Assembly: GCA_963681505.1 (NCBI GenBank)
Contig: OY811982.1
Coordinates: 3,802,000 to 3,865,999, forward strand
Reading direction: 5' to 3'
Origin: Eunapius fragilis
Lineage: Eukaryota; Porifera; Demospongiae; Spongillida; Spongillidae
Length of the DNA stretch: 64,000 nucleotides
In this document: piece by piece, positions 11,301 to 30,900 of the stretch
How the letters are laid out: each line of letters starts with the position of its first letter
Position numbering within the stretch: the first letter of the stretch is position 1
Translations under genes and position numbers: made by a program
Notes under the pieces: model-generated
Seen by the model: only the letters and a program-made list of their open reading frames with translations
The model's database searches: none
Told to the model about the DNA's origin: nothing

Positions 11301-14300
11301 ATTACATATATGCTAAGTACATAAGATGTTGCACAGGTATGAACTTACACAATACTGAGACCAGTGACATTTGATGAGGCGCCTGATGTATCGGTCAGGC
11401 TAAAGCCGATTGAAGTACTGTTCAGAATATTACTACAAACAAAACAAATTTTTTCTTTTAAAAACAGGAAAATATTATCCACTTTCTTAGCCCTTGTTAC
11501 ATACATAGCATGAACAGCTTGGTTCATACAAACATGGGCCAAATAAGACTTTTTAGTTATCAATATCCATATACACTGTATTGCATATTCAAAATGAAAA
11601 GTGTACTTCCCCAGATGCTAATAATAATGAATACCCGTGGTTAAAGCACAATTATGTACCGTGTACGTATAATGTAGCGTACATCCCCACATCAACGTCG
11701 CTTGCAGGCACAATCAATGAAAAAAACATACACATGTAATAATAAACCCTCCCCTCCACCCCCAACTAAAAAGGCGTGTTGAAATGTGCACAACTACATA
11801 ACCACAAATGTTCCAGCAAATTAGGTCAGTACGTCATGACATCATGACAAAAATAGTACATGAATAAACGACACATGTACGTGGTGGAAGCATTCGTGAA
11901 ATACTATTTTTTTTCTCTCTGGGGGCGGAGGGAGGGGACCTTATCAGCGGTACTTTAAGCTATAACTCACTCTGACGTAGTCACAGTGCACTGGTTGACA
12001 GTAGGAGGCACACTAGCAGAAACAGGGTTTGTGGAGTTGTAATAATCTGGTCTGTAGGCACTCGTATTGGTGGCCAGAACCACCGTTTTGGTTCCATTGT
12101 ACCCAACGTCTAACGTCAGGCTGTTGGTCAAGCAGAACAGCATACAGGGCTTTCCGTCAGTGTCGGTGAACACCTTGCTGAAGTTGGACAAACAGGTGTA
12201 CTCCTGGGCAGCTCCAGAGCTGGTGGAAGCAGCTGCCCTCGCTCTCTGCAGAAACAGACAGCCCCACCCCCCACCCCCATATTTAAGGATGCCAGTGTAC
12301 CATTTAGGGTGGGGGTTTATAAACCGCCTATGCAGCTAAAATTTATACATGAGTGTACCTTTCCTCTTCCCCCCAGCCGCTAGCCACTCCCTTCAACCAG
12401 CCACACCAACCAACTAGGCCCCCCCCCCCCCCCCCACCCATGTTGTGCATACAGCCTGCTGTGACCATGGAGAACTCACTCTGCTATTGGAGGCCACATC
12501 TGATGACCTGGATGATGTGTAGAAAGCAACATAGCTCCTCTTCTTTCCCTCCAGCTGTTGCATCACCGTGCCAACAGTGCTGTCACCAAACCCTCCACTG
12601 AGTTCCACCAGGAGGAGCTTGGAGTTTGTAGGGATAGACTGGTCACGCTTGCCTGTAGAGATCACATGTACTGTAACAAAGGGTTACGAAGGATATACAC
12701 ATATAGTGGTGAGCAAGGGGTTAAGTGATGACAGAGATGTGATTATGAGTTATAGATGATGTGTGGAGATGGGGTTAAGAGGTATACATGTGTATTGCTG
12801 AGATGGGGTGAAAGATGTGCATTATTAAAAATGGGTTGAGGTGCACAATACGATGGGGTGCTATATCCTTCCCTACCAGAGTAGGTCTGGGCCGAGGTGT
12901 CCATGCGCAAGGCAAGTGCATGGACAAAGTCACCAGTAATCCCAGTCCACAGGGACGACTTGGACGCTGTCACGCTTTTCTGGAAGGGGACAAGATCAAC
13001 CCCATCACCAACATCGCCTCACCCTTCCCCATCCTCCAACACTACACCACAACTGACATACAGGTACTCGCAACTCAAGAAGGCAGGAAGGGAGAGGGGG
13101 GTGGGGGGTGGGTGAAGGACTGAGTACTGATAATAGAACCCACTCCCTGGTCAAGCTACATGTGAAGGACACGACTTAACACTAACTACTCACATCAGAA
13201 CAGACCTACAAGGATATAGGCTGTTACAAAGATTTGATGGGGAAAGTAAAGCTGCTGACCTACAACCTGATACACAGGTATACGTATGTAGATGCATACA
13301 CACACACATACATACTGAATAGTTCTAGGGGCACATTAAACCATACATACATACTGAATAGTTCTAGGGGCACATTAAACCTGGTATCTCAAGACCCTAT
13401 ATGTATTTCCTAAACCCCCTCGATGAAAGAGGAATGGAAGACAATTTGTTGCCAGGCAACAGTTCTAGTGTGCCAGACTAGGACACAATTGGACTTCACT
13501 TTCACTGCTGTTGATTTCAGTATGGCTTACTCTGCACTATCAGGACCATCACATCTTGGACCAATTATGTATTCGGATACATGCGCACGTACACATTCAC
13601 TGGCAAATAAAAGCGAGTACCCTCAAATGTACACATACCCCCTCTGTAACGCACCACATACCCCTCTGTACATGCACCACATACCCCTCTGTACATGCAC
13701 CGTGTATCCCTCTATACATGCACCGTGTATCCCTCTATACATGCACCACATACCCCTCTGTACATGCACCACATACCCCTCTGTACATGCACCACATACC
13801 CCTCTGTACATGCACCACATACCCCTCTGTACATGCACCACATACCCCTCTGTACATGCACCACATACCCCTCTATACATGCACCACATACCCCTCTGTA
13901 CATGCACCACGTACCCCTCTGTACATGCACCACGTACCCCTCTGTACATGCACCACATACCCCCTCTGTACATGCACCACGTACCCCTCTGTGCATGCAC
14001 CACATACCCCCTCTGTACATGCACCACATACCCCTCTGTACATGTACCACATACCCCTCTGTACATGCACCACATACCCCTCTGTACATGCACCACATAC
14101 CCCTCTGTACATGCACCACGTACCCCTCTGTACATGCACCACGTACCCCTCTGTGCATGCACCACATACCCCTCTGTACATGCACCACATACCCCTCTGT
14201 ACATGTACCACATACCCCTCTGTACATGTACCACACATATAATGCAAACAAAACTACAGGTGACATGTGGGAGTGTGAAGCAACACAAAAGGGTACACAA

Positions 14301-15044
14301 AAAGTAGTTCAAAAGACTCCAGTTGTTCATACCTAACAAGCTGAACAAAAGTACAAGACAATCGATTGTCTAAACCCACCAATGGATTTTATGGTTAAAG
14401 GTTGAATGCAAACTAGTACAATGCACATGACACATACCTCAAGGTTTCCAAACTTTGCGTTGGTACCTCCAAAGGAACCACCAAACTTTACGATGTCATC
14501 AAAGCTTAGCTGGTGGGGAGAACATGTGTATAATTGTGGAACATTTTGAAGCCTCATGGAAGGCAGTTGCAATAAACGGGACCAGTCAAGGCTCCATGAA
14601 AATGTGGACCGCCGGCGACAAGATACAGAATAACAGATGTATACAAAAACGCACGGGCCAACAGTACTATCCACACATTTAACCCGCTATTCAGGCGGGA
14701 GTCGTTGACTGTACATTGAAAGGCATGCCGGGAACTCACACGCACGCACACCAGACACAAAATACCTCGGCCGTTCTGAACACTATGACAGTATCAACGC
14801 TCTCCAGATGAAGTTGTTCCACCAGGCCATTAACTTCGACACTATCAGCTACCTTTACCGAAAGGACATCGCTGCGAATCGAACATGGTATATACACACG
14901 TTTGAGCAACGCGACACCATCAATCATACTCTTCAAGCCATCTTACCTGTTAGCCCAACCAATGAGGGGTATCCGCGAACCTAAGCACTGCGTAACAGAT
15001 ACAACCAAAAGTCCAAAAACGAGCAGCACTCCCCTTTCGGCCAT
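8352..15044 (-). CDS. ATP6AP1: V-type proton ATPase accessory subunit S1 (Ac45), 9 exons
   Basis: Exons in transcription order are 14947-15044, 14766-14871, 14438-14509, 12877-12979, 12480-12652, 11971-12245, 11349-11432, 9583-9946 and 8352-8582. All junctions are GT-AG, phases match, and the sum is 1506 nt (501 aa; the human protein is about 470). The product is a type I membrane glycoprotein of the V-ATPase that guides the pump to acidic compartments. Exon 1 encodes a signal peptide (MAERGVLLVFGLLVVSVTQC). Exon 3 has LSFDDIVKFGGSFGG, which aligns with the family's LSIEDF..YGG block. Junction 5/6 encodes SRRAR, an RxxR furin-type site where Ac45 is cleaved. The luminal half has many N-x-S/T sites. 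The last exon has CEGY, a transmembrane helix (VLMGILSVVILVLILYLG) and the signature SIKTLDRFDDPRAPTIS. Intron 3 holds a large minisatellite and intron 7 a long hairpin. The gene is head-to-head with RABEPK. Confidence 0.93.
10476..10770. repeat. fold-back element: 138-bp inverted repeat with 19-nt loop
   Basis: The left arm 10476-10613 and right arm 10633-10770 are near-perfect reverse complements (few mismatches), joined by a 19-base loop. The arms contain GGATCCTGTACCTATTGATT and CGCTCGATT. It lies in intron 7 of ATP6AP1, so the pre-mRNA would form a very long hairpin. The left flank 10170-10440 and part of the arm resemble the element at 34753-35245 (shared TTACACCATTT, GGAGATAT/GGAGATGT and TTTGCGCCA blocks). 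Confidence 0.9.
13649..14234. repeat. 23-bp minisatellite (~25 copies) in ATP6AP1 intron 3
   Basis: The unit is ATGCACCACATACCCCTCTG plus TAC, with single-base variants (CACGTA, TGTGCATG, an extra C). Because 23 is not a multiple of three and the unit lacks stops, long frames stay open on both strands, giving spurious CTCTTYPSVHAP-type repeat proteins. It sits wholly inside an intron of ATP6AP1, so I do not call a gene. Confidence 0.93.
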
Positions 15045-15179
15045 CTTGGTGACGTATGTATCATATGACATACAACTTTTTATTTTTCTAAACTATTTAA
15101 TTCAGGGCTGATGACGTAATGGCATATGTTAATTGGCGCGCAGCTGCTAAAGAACAGGAGTTTCGAAAAGCTAAAGGCA
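15045..15179. promoter_or_regulatory. 135-bp bidirectional promoter between ATP6AP1 and RABEPK
   Basis: Only 135 bp separate the two divergent start codons. The interval holds two CRE/ATF-like sites, GTGACGTA (near 15048) and TGATGACGTAA (near 15109), and a GGCGCGC box. The ATP6AP1 start codon lies in CCAAGATGGCCG, which matches a YY1-type AAGATGGC site. No TATA box is obvious. Shared regulation of the two genes is inferred from this geometry. Confidence 0.7.
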
Positions 15180-22667
<7,488 letters not shown>

Positions 22668-22937
22668 AGTTAAAATAATTTCACAAAAAGGGGAGGGGAA
22701 AACCTATCCCAGCGACTAGTGTTCAATTATTGGGACTGTCCAGTGCGTGTGTGATGACATCAGGTGTTTCCGTATCGAGCGGCTTTGTGGTCAATGAGTT
22801 CTGACTAAATTCATTGGCCACAATGCGGATTTATCCTGTTTGCCTCAGGTAGCGTTTTAATTCTTTCTCTGCATGCAGGTCACGTGCATTGATATTGTGG
22901 GCCAAGCAGTAGTAGAAGTTTCCCTGGCCAAAAACAA

Positions 22938-22943
22938 AATAAA
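22938..22943 (+). terminator. polyadenylation signal candidate for RABEPK
   Basis: AATAAA lies 271 bp after the RABEPK stop codon, in an A-rich run. The rest of 22668-23169 is AT-rich intergenic DNA without a supported gene. Confidence 0.45.
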
Positions 22944-23169
22944 ATTATATTATTTCTGGTTAATTTTTTAATTATTGATATTTATAGCGGCCGGGTATTA
23001 ATTATGCGTAGCAGCCGGCCTAGCGGTGCAGTATATAATGATCTTGACTTCATTTAGTCCACTCCTTGTGTGCGTGTGGTGTGTGGTGTTGATTAGAATA
23101 CAAAGTCATTCCCGTACCTAATATGTAGTACAAACCCATTGATTATACATAGCAAACCCCTTGTTGCGG

Positions 23170-26100
23170 ATGTCTGCTGCTAACACACTACTGCTACTGC
23201 TGAGTAGCGCGGCAAGCTGTAAGTGTCTGGCGCGCACAACTTTAACACAAGCCATCGCTCATTTCTCCTTCCCCTATCTTTCCCTCCGCGTCCAGTACGA
23301 CTAGGCCGGACGCTTGTCGTTTTCCCTTCGACGGTGTCGGAGAACAAAGGGTCCAACCTCACCCTCTATTGCCGGGAGAACAATATGGTTCAGGCCCAGG
23401 GCATTCAGTGGCGCGTCCCGAGCGGTGCGGTGTACGACCCTGACGTCGTCGCTGCGACGGGATCGTACGCGAGGGTGAGCGCCGTCACGTACACGCTCGC
23501 AATCGCGGGTCTGCAGCCGGGCGACGGCGGATCGTATCGATGCGAGCGGAAGGCGAACCAGAGCGACTACGCCGCCGGGACGATCCAAGTCACAGGTCTA
23601 ACACACTTAATAAACATACGCATGATAGGTGGGGAGTACACGTCAAAATTCTTTCTTCCGCAGTCCCACCGTATATTGTAAGCCCTGTCGCTCTGCAACA
23701 AATCGTCTTGGGGCAGACCGTGACTATCAGGTGTCAGTACAATGCCGATGCCAATCCGATTCCGACCACGTACTGGTACAGGGGAACGAGGCAGGTTAAC
23801 GACAGCCGGTTGACCACCGTCCCAGGGGGACTGGTCATCACCAACGTGATCAGCACGGACGAGGGCAACTACACTTGCTACGTTATCAGTGGCGTGGGAT
23901 CCACATCCCTCGTCATATCGGCAGTATTCCGAGGTCAGCGCCCCCTCCCTGGCAGTGAGCGATTGTACGTCTGTGTGACCTGCATGTTTTTGGTACTGAA
24001 TTCAGTAATACATCCAGTGTGTATACAGACGCGCATGAGTCATTTGTTTACATGCCTGCGCATCAGCGTTCAGCTGTGTAAGGAACTCGAACAGCTGTCA
24101 GTTATAATTGCTACATACAAGTGCCGACGACTAAACAAACATACCCATCCCATGTTGGCCGCACCAGGGACATCGTAAACAAAATTATATTACTCGATAT
24201 TACTAATATGAATTACAATAGATACATGAGATTACTGCTCTCTTTTTTTTTTTGTGATTTTTTTTCCCCGCGCTAACAGCGGGTACAAAATTTTATGATC
24301 AATGATCGGTTGTTCTTTAACCTATGCATATACGCAGCACCTCCTCGGTTCTCAGCCGTAACGGCGTCTGCTTCCGTTCTGATCCAGAAAGGGGAAAGCG
24401 GTACCTTGGACTGCTCTGCAGTGGGCGTGCCGGTGCCCACTTACTCTTGGATTGTACCGCCGGCGGCGAGTTACCCGTACGTCGGGGTTTCAAGCACCCT
24501 GACAATAAATGCTGTTGACTTCACTATATCGGGCATCTACACTTGTGTCGCTACCAACAGCCTGGGCGCTGTCAACAGGTCGTTTGATGTGTTTGTTTTC
24601 GGTGAGTAAAAAATAATAACAATAACCATCTAGTCTCTATATTAAAGCTATGTCGACATCGTGCGCAAGAGTATACTGAGATATTAATCATTCGATTCAA
24701 TTTGACCGTATCATGTGTAATCTAAAGGTATGTCGATCTTTTTTTTTTTAAGTAAGCACCATCAGTAATTAATTTTGCTTGCATGCGCTAATAGTAACCT
24801 ACGCTTCATATCATAATACTAACGGCATTGGATAGACGCCTTCTTTTCGTACGGTAGCTATATGCACATCTTGCAGTTAACAAGAGAAAAAGTTAAAAGT
24901 GTCTGTGCCTCTGCTCCAGACCCAAAGTGATTACCATGTTTTTTTTTTTTTTGTTTTTTTTCATAGCTCCTCCGTATCCATCAGCATACACCCACCCACC
25001 CATCGCAGTACAGGCAGATAAACCGGTAGTCCTTAACTGCCAAGTTACGGCCATGCCCAAGCCAACGTACTCGTGGTTCATTTACAATAGCCAGAACTAT
25101 CAGACCTACCCCATTGACAGCGCAGACGTTATCCTCAATGGCAGTACCTTGACCATCATGTCCATCTACAGAAACACTGTGGCCTACTCAATGTGGTACA
25201 TGTGTCTGGCGTCTAATACGTACGGCGAAAGTCGTCACTACTTTCGCCTTGACGTTTCCCTCTCGTCCCTTGTCACCCCTTCTCCTCTTGCCACGCCCAC
25301 AAAGGACGAGCTCATGTCTGTTCAGGGGTCCGGGGTGGTGGGTGGAGCCGCCGCAGTGATGCCCGTGGTGGCTGCCATGGTTGCTGCAAGTCTGCTGGCT
25401 CTGGTGCTGTGTAGCACTGGCCTCGCGTTGTACCTTAGCAGGCGCTGCAGGAAGTGAGTCTGGAGGTGTGGTGGGTGGGTGGTCAATACTTAGAGATGCC
25501 ATGGCATATGTGATGCGCATGAAAATTTGTCGTGCCACGAAAATGTGGGCAAATTTCCGATAAGACATTCAACACTTTTTTCAAGCACACCTGTATTGTA
25601 GCACAGAAGTGCAGAGGCTGATTGCCTATGTGATGATCGGTACATTGTTACGCATTGCCCATGTGATCAGTACACATTGCCCATGTGATCAGTACACATT
25701 GCCCATGTGATCAGTACACATTGCCCATGTGATCAGTACACATTGCCCATGTGATCAGTACACATTGCCCATGTGATCAGTACACATTGCCCATGTGATC
25801 AGTACACATTGCCCATGTGATCAGTACACATTGCCCATGTGATCAGTACACATTGCCCATGTGATCAGTACACATTGCCTATGTGGTCCAAACACGGTGT
25901 CTTTGATGCTGATGCCTCTTGTTACCAACTAACTGTCTTAGTCATTTAGCTTGCTCCACTCTTTATTCCTGCACATTAATCATTCTCATACAGAAAGTTG
26001 AACTCCGAACCACAACTTTCATTAGAACAATCTATGCGCTCCACTCTCAGCTCCACTTCTGAGCAGTCAACATTGTTCCACAGACAGCTACCATCACTCT

Positions 26101-26714
26101 CGCCAGTGTATAATAGGCTGATGCTGTCATCCACCTCATCACAGACAAGCGCACCAATGGTGCTCGGTTCGTACCCGAGTGTTGAAGAGGATGAAGATGA
26201 TGGGGTCTTTGTTGAGACTGTCAACCCGGCCTTCCAGGAAGTCAACCCAGCCTTCCAGGAAATCAACCCAGCCTTCCAGGAAATCAACCCAGCCTTCCAG
26301 GAAGTCAACCCAGCCAATCCGGCCGTCCAGGAAGTTAATCCAGCCTTCCAGGAAGTCAATCCAGCCTTCCGGGAAGTCAATCCAGCCATCCGGGAAGTCA
26401 AACCAGCACCTGAGACAGTCAATATAGCCAGTCAAGAAATCCTTAATCCTCCACAGGAACTCTGTGCACCTTTGCAAGAGCTCAGGTCCACCCTCCACGC
26501 AACTAACCCGCTCTACGCAGAAGGCATTCCATCTTCTCAGGAAGCAGACTCTCAGCATGAAATCAACCCCGCCTACCTCGGACTTGGCTCTGCCCACAAT
26601 GACAAATCATTGCAGCCCTTGGCAGAGCAGATATCTTTGGTGCCTATTTATGCGGAGGTTGGGGGTAAGGAAGCCCCTCCCACCGGTCAATCCATCTATG
26701 AGACTGTTCACTGA
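23170..26714 (+). CDS. type I membrane receptor with four Ig domains and NPAF-repeat tail, 6 exons
   Basis: Exons are 23170-23218, 23296-23595, 23664-23933, 24338-24601, 24967-25453 and 25994-26714 (2091 nt, 696 aa). Exon 1 is a signal peptide (MSAANTLLLLLSSAAS). Each following exon carries one Ig domain in phase-1 symmetry, with paired cysteines and tryptophan: LYC/YRC, IRC/YTC, LDC/YTC and LNC/YMC. The fourth domain is followed by a Ser/Thr/Pro stalk and one hydrophobic helix (about residues 418-449), then a basic stop-transfer RRCRKK. The cytoplasmic tail of about 240 aa, mostly one exon, has a seven-residue repeat (VNPAFQE) from about residue 532 with six NPAF copies, plus NPLY, NPAY, YNRL, YAEV and a C-terminal SIYETV, which fits the ITIM pattern S-x-Y-x-x-V. 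I do not recognise an orthologue. Adhesion or immune-type signalling through PTB or SH2 adaptors is inference. Confidence 0.85.
25652..25885. repeat. 22-bp minisatellite (~10 copies) in intron 5 of the Ig-receptor gene
   Basis: The unit is CATTGCCCATGTGATCAGTA plus CA, nearly identical in all copies; the first and last are diverged. There are no spacers between units, so it is not CRISPR-like. Confidence 0.95.
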
Positions 26715-27918
26715 AGGCTGACTGTGTCACCCATGATCTGGGACTGAAAGTGTTGAATTGATGGGATGGCTCGTGGGTTGAGTTATCAACCACCATTGTC
26801 AATCTGGCTATTTTTAATGTGTCCCTATGTGTTTATGTTCTGTGTGTTGGAATGATGTCATTGTGTAAATGCAGCTGACTGCATTGTCAAGTTTTTATTT
26901 GGCCCCCCCTTGAGCAGGGAGGGAGGGGTGGGGCATGTGTAGACACACGGCACCAGCAAATAAGAAGTTATTGATGAGAACTTTAGATCAAGATTGACAC
27001 GTTTTATTGATGGAAGAAAAAAATTGTCTACTTATATATTGAGCTCAGTTTAAAAAAAATAGCAACCTTAATGGTCCATGCCTCAATCTAGATTTGTAAA
27101 CTGCATAATGATTGAGCTGGGAATAGTACCATGTAACAGACAGCATGCACATTAAATGTTAAACTCTTACAGATTAATGCGCAAAACTGAAAGTACTAGC
27201 TCAAATCACGCGTCTTTTTTTTCTTCTTCGATCTCTATTGAAGCAGTGCTGAAGCGCCCTCAAAGAGCGTGCTGGATTATAATATACTGGTCTGTGGGAG
27301 GCAACAATCCTCTGGCCATAGTGCAGCGGGATAAATAATGGCAGTGCGCATGCAGAGATTGCTGTATATCACACCATCAACTCTGCACTGATTTGAAGCC
27401 TTAGAAGGTTTATTGTGATAAAAACTGGCGATGAGATACATGGGTTGGGAACAAACATGATATGCTGGAGAAATAAAGAACGTCATTTGCTTTGGTATCA
27501 ACGTATAAACGTTTCTACATTGAGCAAGAAAGGATACTGCTATATATCTTGTTACTGTGCTCTTTTATTTTTAGGCCAGGAAACGTTTTTGATCGATTTT
27601 GACTGCTGAAATGTTTGTTTTTTGTGAAGTCACCTCACAAAACAAAACTGTCTTAGCGAGGCATTATCCGGACGATGAAATAGACACTTCTTTAGAACAC
27701 TCACTCGTATAAAAATTTAAACAGGATGTTTACATTTTCATCAAAAAAGTGCCTTGCGACTCTGGTCCATTACTGACGGAAAACATTCGCAGATTAGGGA
27801 CGAGGAGCTGACGCAACCAGTATGACGTAATGTAATTTCCCACGAGCGTGTGGGAGGGTTTTAATTTGTTTCTCTGCTGACACTGACTGCGGGGAATATT
27901 GCGATGTTGGTTAAATAA
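26715..27918. other. intergenic DNA between the Ig-receptor and kelch genes
   Basis: The left part is presumably the 3' UTR of the Ig-receptor gene. I see no exon-like signal, and the short open frames at 27156-27609 lack any recognisable composition or motif. The last ~100 bp should contain the promoter of the kelch gene. Confidence 0.5.
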
Positions 27919-30900
27919 ATGGCCGAAAGATCATGTAAGTCTGGCGAGGCAAGCTACCTAACGCTACGTGCCACGCACCTTTATATCTACTGCCTCCGCA
28001 GGGACACATAGCGCGGATCAGGAGGAGGTCTTCACAACAGGTTAGCGTTAGCTGCTGGTGTCAAGTGAACTGCATCTGTCCCTTTTGTCGTGTGCATATG
28101 TTATGACCGCGGCCGTGTGTTATATTACGTAATTGAGCGCGGATTATTTATGTTCAGTGAGGGTGGGTGGGTGGGTGGGTGGGTGGGTGGGGGGGATGGA
28201 GAAATAGTCCAGGGAGTTTTAGGAACTGTTGTGGCACGGATACTGTAGCTAAACTATCCATGGTTATGGTATCCAGAGGGCTGGTTGAGAATCATTATGG
28301 TTAACAATAAATTTGAATTTGTACACTGACTGCATGTCACATAGATGTAACAGAGGGGACCCACATAAACGTAACAGAGTGGTCCCACATAGATGTAACA
28401 GTCCCTGGTCCCACATAGACAAAACAGAGTGGTCCCACCTCCCCCCTTCCCCCCCCCCCCCCCCTCCATCCTCCTCCTGTGCGTCTAAAACAATGGCTAG
28501 GTAACGTATGTAGGCTCATGTAGTGTAGGCAACCTGATCAGATATGGTTTGAAGGTCTTTGTTGAATCCAGTCATGGATACACTAGACCCCTGGTAGGAG
28601 ATGTCACTATGTTGCGTATAAGTGTGGTTCAAAAGGTCATCTCCCCTATGGTTCTTCTATTACACGTACCAGCCAGTTGTCCATTTCTTTATCAATAAAC
28701 TTTGATAGTTATAGATGTGACAGAGTGACCATGTGCCTGGTCCAACATAGATGTAACAGAGTCCTGGTCCCACACAGATGTAACAGAGTGACTATGCCCC
28801 TGGTCTCACAGGGAATGTTCATAAATTACGTCACGCAGAAGAGGGGGGGGGGGGGGGGGGGGGGTATCAGCCAGTGTGACGATGTATACATTAAACATAC
28901 ATCAGTATGGGATAATGTGTGACAAAGGAGGGGGGGGGGGGGGGGGGGGGGGCATAAGCATGATGTAATTTATGAACAGCCCCATAGATGTAACTGAGTG
29001 GTCCCACATAGATGTAACTGAGTGGTTCCACATAGATGTAACAGAGTGACTATGCCCCTGGTCCAACATAGATATTGACCATGTGCCTGGGTCCACGTAG
29101 AGGTTCTAATGCACCCATAGCCACATGTAATCTTTGGTATGGGGCTGTGTGTGGTACCTGTGGATATCGCATGCAATGTGCCTGTATAGAGTCGTTAGGT
29201 TTTTGCTCTTGCATGGATCGGCCCATTCCCTATATATTGTATTGAATGGGCCGGCTGTAGTGCTGCCTTGAATACGAAGGTCTTGTTTTCATTTAAGGCT
29301 TCATTCACCAGTTACATGCATGTCTGCATTGCTGTTTTGATAACAGACATTTTGGAGGCTTATTTAGTGTTGGGATTGAATTTTAATGATATATGGCATC
29401 TGTTACTAAGGAGAACGCAATACTGACGTGATTACGTGTGTATTCTGTTATCAATCAATGCTGTATTCTGTTATCAAGCGTGGTTGCTGTGATTAGTTTA
29501 TCCTACCTGACCACGCCCCCACGTTCCCTCTCGTTGCTCATGTGCTTGGTTTGTGGCTTTGCAGTATCAATGGTTGTATTTGAGGTGCTCATAGCCAGCC
29601 CAGCTGCATAACACTGCGTGGGAGGGACATGTGCACTTTATGTATGTATGTGATGTGCAGGGAGCCTGTATTACGTGTGTCATGTGACGTGCAGGGAGCC
29701 TGTATTACGTGTGTCATGTGACGCGCAGGGAGCCTGTATTACGTGTGTCATGTGACGTGCAGGGAGCCTGTATTACGTGTGTCATGTTTTTGGCTTAGGT
29801 GCATGTAGGCAGCCTCAAGCCAAGTACAAGGATGTAACACCAGTACAGGTGCGTGTGATTGAACTGATTAGTCAAAGGTCTTATCTTTACTGCTGTGAAT
29901 TTAACATTGAAATTTGCAATGTATGTTGTTGTGCCAACTTGATAATGAAACCGAATTAACAGGGAAGTAGTGTACATTTTCAGTTTGTCTGAATTACAAT
30001 AAATTTTTAGCTGGTGACTTGTTCACAACCTATTCATTGTTTCAGACTGTTCTGAACGTGACTAGCATGAATATGGTTGTGTTAATATATATATTAATAA
30101 GTACCTTTGTATGAAATTGTTTTTATTGACAGTTGCAGTTGGTTTAAGCATGGGGTGTATGATTCATTGCTTTATTCAAACAATGAAACTCTGCTGCAAT
30201 AATACATACCCAGTATTGAAAATGGCAATTGCACATAACGTGTGCTACTGCGAAATGGTCTGGGGCCGAGCCTCTCACTAATGTTTGATTTCAGGGCTCA
30301 GCGGTGTTCTCATGGAAGGACTGTGCCAGAAGATCCAACGGGGATTGCAACTATCTTGTCAATTTAGACGGAGACGTTCTCATGAGGGGCGGGGACCACG
30401 TCTACCGATACGACCGGTCGCGCGACCAGTGGACGCCGCTGTCGTTCGCCAAACGTCTGTACTGCGGCATGTGCATCTGGGACGGGAAGCTGGCGCTCGT
30501 CGGAGGCGTGGATGGTCGCCCCTTGCTCGCAGGGAGCAAGACCATCTACAGGTCCAGTGGGGGAGGAGCGACCGGCTCCGTCGTGGTCTGGGAACGCGAC
30601 CGCTGGGTCGGGGCCGACGTCCCGGCCATGCCGGTCCCGTGCATGTGGCCCGCGGCTGTGGCGGACGATGGCGGCGGTAGTAGGTTGTTGCTCGTGATTG
30701 GAGGGTTGGACGTCGATGGCCAGCCGATGAACCGGGTGCAGGTGTACGACGGGTCGAGGGGGGAGTGGCATTGCTCCCAGCAGCTGCCCAAGGCGTGCTC
30801 CAACGCTTCGTGTGCCGTCTGGGAGAACAGCGTCTACCTGGCGGGTGGCGATGGTCTGGGGACCGATGTGTACTGTGCCAACCTGCGAGATCTGGTAAGT

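Noticed and set aside
13021..13075. Possible extra ATP6AP1 exon (minus strand, VVLEDGE) next to exon 4
   Set aside because: Exon 3 (ending FGNLE, phase 0) joins exon 4 (KSVTASKSSL) directly with family-like spacing; an extra exon would also create a 43-bp intron and is not needed.
13423..14348. Open frames of up to 294 codons on both strands with CTCTTYPSVHAP-type repeats
   Set aside because: They follow a 23-bp minisatellite lying inside an ATP6AP1 intron; openness in several frames is a property of the stop-free unit.
25652..25885. Regular 22-bp repeats resembling a CRISPR array
   Set aside because: Units are contiguous with no unique spacers, inside an animal intron; it is a minisatellite.
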